From: Tomocerus qinae
Taxonomy: Eukaryota > Arthropoda > Collembola > Entomobryomorpha > Tomoceridae
DNA length: 64,000 nucleotides
Direction of reading: 5' to 3'
Assembly (NCBI GenBank): GCA_020055645.1
Contig: CM034546.1
Location: forward strand, 61,690,001-61,754,000
A program made the position numbers and the translations under genes. The notes under the pieces are model-generated. The model saw only the letters and a program-made list of their open reading frames with translations. It did not search any database and was not told the origin of the DNA. Below, one piece after another: positions 58,955 to 64,000 of this stretch; within the stretch, counting starts at the first letter, position 1, and each line of letters starts with the position of its first letter.

Positions 58955-61900
58955 TTAAGCATAAATATGATGTCCCATGTCATTAGGCGATGAGTGGCAG
59001 AAAAGAAATTCAAAAATTAGTAATCCGAGGGAGGAAACGAGTCCACCTAGAATAATAATGTAAGCAGTGAACACATCATGGTTCTTCACGGGGTCCAATT
59101 TAGTAGTTCGGCCTCCTCTGTCCACATTGCAAATAACTCCATTTCTGTTGTCATAGTCTTTCATGTATTTCCGATTCAGTCCTCTCTCCTTCAACATCAT
59201 TATTCTGACAATAATCACAATTCACCATCAAAATTACATTAGTCTCTCTCACTTAGAATTAATGGAGTGCAAACAACATTTGACTACGCACTTGTGGCTA
59301 AACATCTCCACGTAGGGCGATCCTTTCTTCATGAACATCCCACTTCCAAGAGGAACTGGATTGACAGTTATGACCGAGACATGACTACACAAAAATTTCT
59401 CGTCATATTTCAGGCTGTAAGCTGTTGAGTAGAAAATGTCAGGGAACGAGAGAAATGCCTTTGGTCGCCCAATAAAGTGTTCTACTTCCGATACCGTGTC
59501 TGTCGTCTCAATTTTTTGTCGAAGTGAGTACCGATCGATAAGACCCTTAAAAATAGTAAACACAAAATTACAACCTTTAAAATCATTTTATACTTTCGGC
59601 TAGGTATTTGGCATTTCAATAATACAAAATGATCCTCATAGTGAAAAAAACGATTCTTATATCCAAATATCTGGAAAATTATTCTGCTTAGCTTATTACA
59701 ACTCTAAATTGGCCCTTTAGATAATATTAAGTAACTCTGCTATAAATTTTGCATTATGATGACAACAAATACCCTATTTTTACTTGCAAAACTTGATTGA
59801 TTATAATTATGTTTCATTTACAGATATTAAAATACTCATGCTACTGCTTTAAACACATCTGTATGTTGTATGGCTATGTAAAACTGATTTTTATGTATAT
59901 CAAGTTGCTCCTTTGGGAATGTAGCAATTATAGGGAACAAAAAATGTACTCCTTTTTTAGAAAAGAGGTAAAAAGTAATACTTTTTCTAAAAACCAGTCC
60001 TTTTAACTTTTTTACCTTATTTACATGTAAAGTGGAAGTAAATAGGGCAAAGCTGCTACATCAAAAAAGGCAAAAAGGACTGCATTTTTAAAATCTTACT
60101 CCTACCTTTTTTATAAAAAAGGTAGAAGGCAAAAAAGGCCCATTTTTGTTCCCTGGGGTCAGTTGCACCATCAACTTTTGCTTTTTACTTTACACTTTTG
60201 TAAGCCATTTTGCAAAATTGTCATTGCACCAACATTGGAATAATAGGAAAAAGTGGATTTACTTTTTACTTTGCATTTTTTACAAAATGAAAAGCAAAAG
60301 TGACAAGTGAAAAGGTTAGCCATGGTGCAATTGGCCCCTGGTAGTTATGTTCCTAATTTTAGACAATTATACTAACATTTAAAAGTAGCATAACATAAAT
60401 GACACAATTAACTTTCTTTTCATAGAAAGTATTTTCTAGACTTTTGACTGTTAACTACTACTACCATGTTAGATTCATTATAATCAATCAGATATAAATA
60501 AAAATGATGGAAATTGCCTTTAAAAAGTCCTTCATAGGCCTACTTTCGTTATGTACAGTCATAACATAGCCAAAGCGTAGTAAATCTGATACGGTGTGGA
60601 TAGGAATGATAGTGATGGCCAGAGAGGAGACGATGGCAGCAGAATAAGCAACGAAAGTGACAAGACCGCATATATAGCCAATGAGAAAAACTGACTTTGT
60701 AGAGAAAGAAAACGGACTTGTGTGCCAGGCTGAAATACAAATTGATTATTTTCTCTTTTAGCTCTCCAGTTTCTAGAATTTAGGTTTGATAAATATGACA
60801 ATACATTTTTGGCAGGTTGCAGCTATTGCCCACATTGTAGCTTCACTTCCGAAGTTTTCGTCTACGCAGTGCAGTTGATGGAATTTCCACTTGATAAACG
60901 AAAAAGTCTTTAGAGTAATAATTGTGAGGATCCAAGTGATTAGTAGAGCAACCCAAAGTGATGTTTGAAAAGGGGCTGAAATGACATTGTGAAGAGTGCT
61001 GCTGTCTGGCTGAGTGAAAAAGGCTTTAATTCTGAAACTCATCAACACGCAATTAATTATTTAACAGAAAATGTGAATCGATCAGGCAATGACATGAAAG
61101 CTTTTTATTTACAATGAATAGTAAGTGGGTTGAAGGAAAGATAGCTCCTTGGCACGAAATTCCGTTATTGATGCTTGAATCACAGACAAGTCTGCTTCCT
61201 CTTTATTTAATTGAGAAGCAGTTAAAGACCCCACCCAATCCCCAATCACTACCTTTTCTCTATATTTGAAACGAATTATACTTGTCAAAACTAATTAATG
61301 TTATAGTCTCTTATGAATTAAAACCAAAAAATCATCATCAATATAAATACATTAGTACTAATTAAAAGTAAAAAATACGATGAATAATTTTCTTACGTAA
61401 AATTAAGCATTTTCATGAAATCATTAAAAATTTGAACTGAAAATCCACTTTCAAATTGCACCGTGCCGTTTTCCGTGGGCTTCACTTTGACCCAGAGTTC
61501 GTATGATGTGTCATTCTAAATAATTAAAATAATCATGGCAATTTCAAGTAAAAAATTACGATAAGACTAAATTATAAATTTAATAAATAAGTTAAAAAGC
61601 ATGTATAATATCGCAGTAATTATAAATAGCTTACAAATGTTGTAGCCACAAACTGCAATCCCATGAAATCTTCCCTTCGACTTAATTTACTGTTGTTTAT
61701 AGAAACATTCTTATTTTCTATGCTTACAACTTTCCGAAATATCTTCATTTCCTTCAACCAATAAAGTTCCCAAAAGAAAATGCGGTCGCTTTGTTGATAG
61801 AAAACTGTATAGAAATTGCTGTTGAGTAAAAATTTGTGGAATGGAATACTTTTGAGACTATTTTCCATCTCAAGTTCATTTTGAATTAATGTTGGCCACA

Positions 61901-62434
61901 GAAGAATAAAATGCATTTTCCAAAAGCCGCTGACTTTGGTTTCAAGAAATGTTATCTGCTTTATAACATTGTTGTTATTTATAAAGATATTTTTGAATTG
62001 TGCTTAAGTAAAAATTCTATAAATCTGATTAAAGAACTTACCTTTTCGAAAATTGAACCAACATTCTCATTTTCCTCCAGAATGTAAATAAAAGCGCTTC
62101 TGTTTCGTTCATTTATGAATGTAAATTCAAAACTATCGTTAATGTAAAATTCGGCCAGGGAATACAAAATTGCTGACTTTCCAAAAGTTATATCTGTCAA
62201 AGAATGTAGAAAAAATATTTTAATTTATACCATTTGAAATAAATTATCTGATGATAAATGAGGAAACGTACCTTCAATTTGAGAATTGGCACACATTATA
62301 ATAATCTCGGAACAATGAAGCTCCTCTTCTGTAACTTGGACTACTTTTTCCAGAACTGTTTTTAAAACAGAGATTTCTCCAGTAGTGAAAACGAGGAAGA
62401 AAGGAAGACAAAAGATACAGGGAAATGTTATCAT
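58955..62434 (-). CDS. Nine-exon ionotropic receptor
   Basis: Minus-strand exons 62272-62434, 62042-62193, 61635-61955, 61397-61515, 61113-61259, 60805-61031, 60544-60729, 59292-59574 and 58955-59204 give 615 residues. All borders are GT-AG with matching phases. Signal-like start FPCIFCLPFFLVFTTG. The ligand-binding region includes GTVQFESGFSVQIFNDFMKM and VVIGDWVGSLTASQ. M1 about 326-350 (SLWVALLITWILTIITL), pore region MWAIAATCQKSW, the gate helix about 389-411 with VTFVAYSAAIVSSL (close to the family's SYTANLAAF), and the last helix about 578-601. C-terminal S2 motifs: GSPYVEMFSHK and LKERGLNRKYMKDY. A canonical arthropod IR, unlike the three intronless neighbours. The long intron between exons 7 and 8 holds two MITEs. 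Confidence 0.87.
59931..60155. mobile_element. hAT-like MITE in IR intron, GGGAACAAAAA ends
   Basis: Left TAGGGAACAAAAAATG and right CATTTTTGTTCCCTG are inverted. The interior is AAAAGG/CCTTTTT-rich like 26462-26680. The right flank is occupied by the next element, so the TSD cannot be read. Confidence 0.6.
60155..60338. mobile_element. MITE with GGGGYCARTTGCACCA ends
   Basis: Left GGGGTCAGTTGCACCA and right TGGTGCAATTGGCCCC are inverted repeats. The interior is rich in ACTTTT and its complement. It directly abuts the preceding element in the IR intron. Confidence 0.75.
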
Positions 62435-62798
62435 TGTCGAGAGGTATCCCTTACAGTGTAGTACATTTTAAACAGATATAAATCGCTTTGCTACAGACGA
62501 CTAAAAGAAATTCAGAACATTTCCCAAAGACTCTAACATAAAATAGGCACACGTTTTCATAGGAATTTGTATTGATTCTTTGTCCCTCTACCACTTTAAA
62601 TTAATGATTGACAGTCAATTTAGTGGTCGAACGAATGCCTACTCTGAAAGTTTGTAAATAAGAATGTAAACTGCGTGACAAAGTTAGTATTGGATTAGCG
62701 GAGCATATCTAGTTCATCACCAAACATTATATTATGAATAAAAGTAGGTAAATAAAGTAACACGCAGTCAAAGGATGGAAACTTGCGTTATTTACATC
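62435..62798. other. Upstream region of the nine-exon IR
   Basis: Should contain the IR promoter and 5' UTR on the minus strand. Nothing specific was recognised. The 8-bp TSD of the hAT element ends it. Confidence 0.4.
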
Positions 62799-63172
62799 CA
62801 GGGCCGTCCCGAGGCATGTGCCACCCGTGCACCCGCACTGGGCGGCAAATTTTAGAGGGCGGCAAAATTTTCGTTTTAGACTATATAATTTGGCACTTTA
62901 TTGAAATTAGAAAAGTTAAAATATTGGACAGAAATAGAATATTATAATCTGAATAGGAATTAGAGAAATATTTTAGTCGCAAGAAATCCTTGATCTTCTG
63001 TTAGTTACATCAAACCAAAATAAGGTGATGATTGATTACTGTGATGAAACATGAGCGCAAAAACAAAAGACTGAGTTAGATTAATTGAATTTAAAAATTA
63101 CAAATAAAGAACAAGAGCATTTAAGTCTTTAATATAAATGTTTTTAGAAGTAAACTGTTATATATAATTTTG

Positions 63173-63352
63173 ATGTCACTAAAGAAACGGTCAGATAAAT
63201 TGTCTAGGGCCGAGTATAGGCGGAAAAGACAGCATGAAGAAGATTTACTGGGCAGTTTGAAAAATTCGTTGGATAAGTTTTTGATAAAAGTTCCAAAAAA
63301 TGACAGTAATGAGAAAGCCCTGAAAACTCTGAACAAAAATAATCTGCTTTAG
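63173..63352 (+). pseudogene. Remnant of hAT transposase N-terminus
   Basis: 59 codons from ATG to TAG inside the hAT element. The start is KKRSDKLSRAEYRRKRQHEE, with SLDKFLIKVPK following. This matches the basic KR..SGAEYRKRR...LDKFL pattern seen at the N-terminus of many hAT transposases of the ZMYM/KIAA type. The BED finger, catalytic core and dimerisation region are missing. Confidence 0.6.
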
Positions 63353-63362
63353 ATGTCAACAC

Positions 63363-63591
63363 CAAGGCCGTATTGAGGGGGGGCATTGGGGGCAAATGCA
63401 CCCCCCGAAATCCAAGGAAAAAGGAAATTTTTTCTCAAAATACCAAAAAAAATTTTATGTGATTTTTAGGCTATTTTTTACTCATTTTAGACATATTAAG
63501 CCAAAATTTCTCGCACCTCGCGCAAATATGCCTAATATATAGTCTTATCATATCATTGTCCCCTCCGAAATCGACTTCTAATATGGTACTG
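63363..63591. mobile_element. Nested hAT-like MITE inside the hAT element
   Basis: 229 bp from CAAGGCCGTATTGAGG to CTAATATGGTACTG, with a perfect 8-bp duplication GTCAACAC (63355-63362 and 63592-63599). It is the forward copy of the family at 48954-49189. Being inside the hAT element, it is the younger insertion. Confidence 0.92.
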
Positions 63592-64000
63592 GTCAACACA
63601 CCATCCGTATCCGAAATTGGGCCAACAAACGACATGAGAAAGGACAAAAGAAATTGCTGATGTTATTGGGAATTCAAATGCCGATATGTTTGTAAAAGCA
63701 TTTTTGTGGTTTTTTGTGTCTCTTTAGTTACCATTGTAAACAGAAATAAACAGTGTCCCTTTTTAGGGAAAAGAGAGAGGTGGCATTATTGCATTATAAT
63801 TAATTTCAAGTTCAATTAGTTTTAAAATGTATATTACTACTATATGTGACCCAGAAATAAAACTGCTGGCCACAAATGAAATTGCTGACCAGAAATAAAA
63901 TTTTTATTAAGGGCGGCATTTTCTATTTTGCACTGGGCGGCATTTAACCTAGGGACGGCCCTGTTTACATCACACCTACACACAATGACAATAGTAATCC

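Larger units (their letters stand above)
62799..63963. mobile_element. hAT transposon, 1,165 bp, CAGGGCCGTCCC ends
   Basis: Perfect 12-bp inverted ends CAGGGCCGTCCC and GGGACGGCCCTG, and a perfect 8-bp duplication TTTACATC (62791-62798 and 63964-63971). Sub-terminal GCACTGGGCGGCA blocks occur at both ends. Only a fragment of transposase-like coding remains, so it is a deletion derivative needing a partner transposase. A second element is nested at 63363-63591. Confidence 0.93.

Noticed and set aside
1-64000. tRNA, rRNA, operons or bacterial-type signals
   Set aside because: No cloverleaf, rRNA segment or polycistronic layout was recognised. The gene structures are clearly spliced eukaryotic ones.

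Overview
This is a window of AT-rich eukaryotic nuclear DNA. Coding exons are split by short GT-AG introns, intergenic space is large, and it is densely populated by small DNA transposons. The gene content points to an arthropod: divergent ionotropic receptors (IRs), ZAD-like C2H2 zinc-finger proteins, a two-repeat DM9 protein, and a BAP1/calypso deubiquitinase. The mix of an NB-ARC/CARD receptor, a DZIP3-type HEPN protein and F-box/LRR genes makes a non-insect hexapod such as a springtail my best guess. That is an inference from gene content, not proof. All gene models were assembled by eye from open frames plus splice sites of matching phase.

Layout. 0-3 kb: the 5' end of a BAP1/calypso gene on the minus strand, running off the left edge. 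3-6 kb: a zinc-finger gene whose N-terminal half is built from four tandemly duplicated exon-intron units. 7-17.4 kb: an innate-immunity-like block. It holds a HEPN-TPR-Sel1 protein, an F-box/LRR-like protein on the minus strand and, head-to-head with it, a 1,363-residue CARD / NB-ARC / TPR / LRR-like protein. The F-box protein and the NLR-like protein share the same C-terminal module. 18.6-22 kb: a six-exon gene ending in a FLYWCH/MULE-like zinc domain. 22.9-25.6 kb and 38.4-42.3 kb: three ZAD-like C2H2 zinc-finger genes. The first two are clear paralogues; the third is more divergent and convergent with the second. 30-32.4, 49.6-51.6, 54.8-56.9 and 59-62.4 kb: four IR-like genes, three with intronless coding regions and one with nine exons. 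53.2-54 kb: the DM9 gene, with a 21-nt micro-exon.

Mobile DNA. Many hAT-like elements were found with inverted termini and, in the best cases, perfect 8-bp target-site duplications (TSDs). They include a 1,165-bp CAGGGCCGTCCC element that carries another element nested inside it. There is also a 1,841-bp foldback element with a 9-bp TSD and 146-bp repeats in both arms. One 297-bp element sits inside an otherwise open reading frame at 45.6-46.2 kb. Minisatellites occur at 3.5, 39.4 and 47.2-47.7 kb.

The most interesting signal is the 7.9-17.3 kb block. A CARD fused to NB-ARC (the Apaf-1/CED-4 combination) carries an LRR-like sensor instead of WD40 repeats, and shares that sensor with an adjacent F-box gene. 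This looks like domain shuffling between a degradation adaptor and an NLR-type receptor. No tRNA, rRNA, CRISPR array or reverse transcriptase was recognised.
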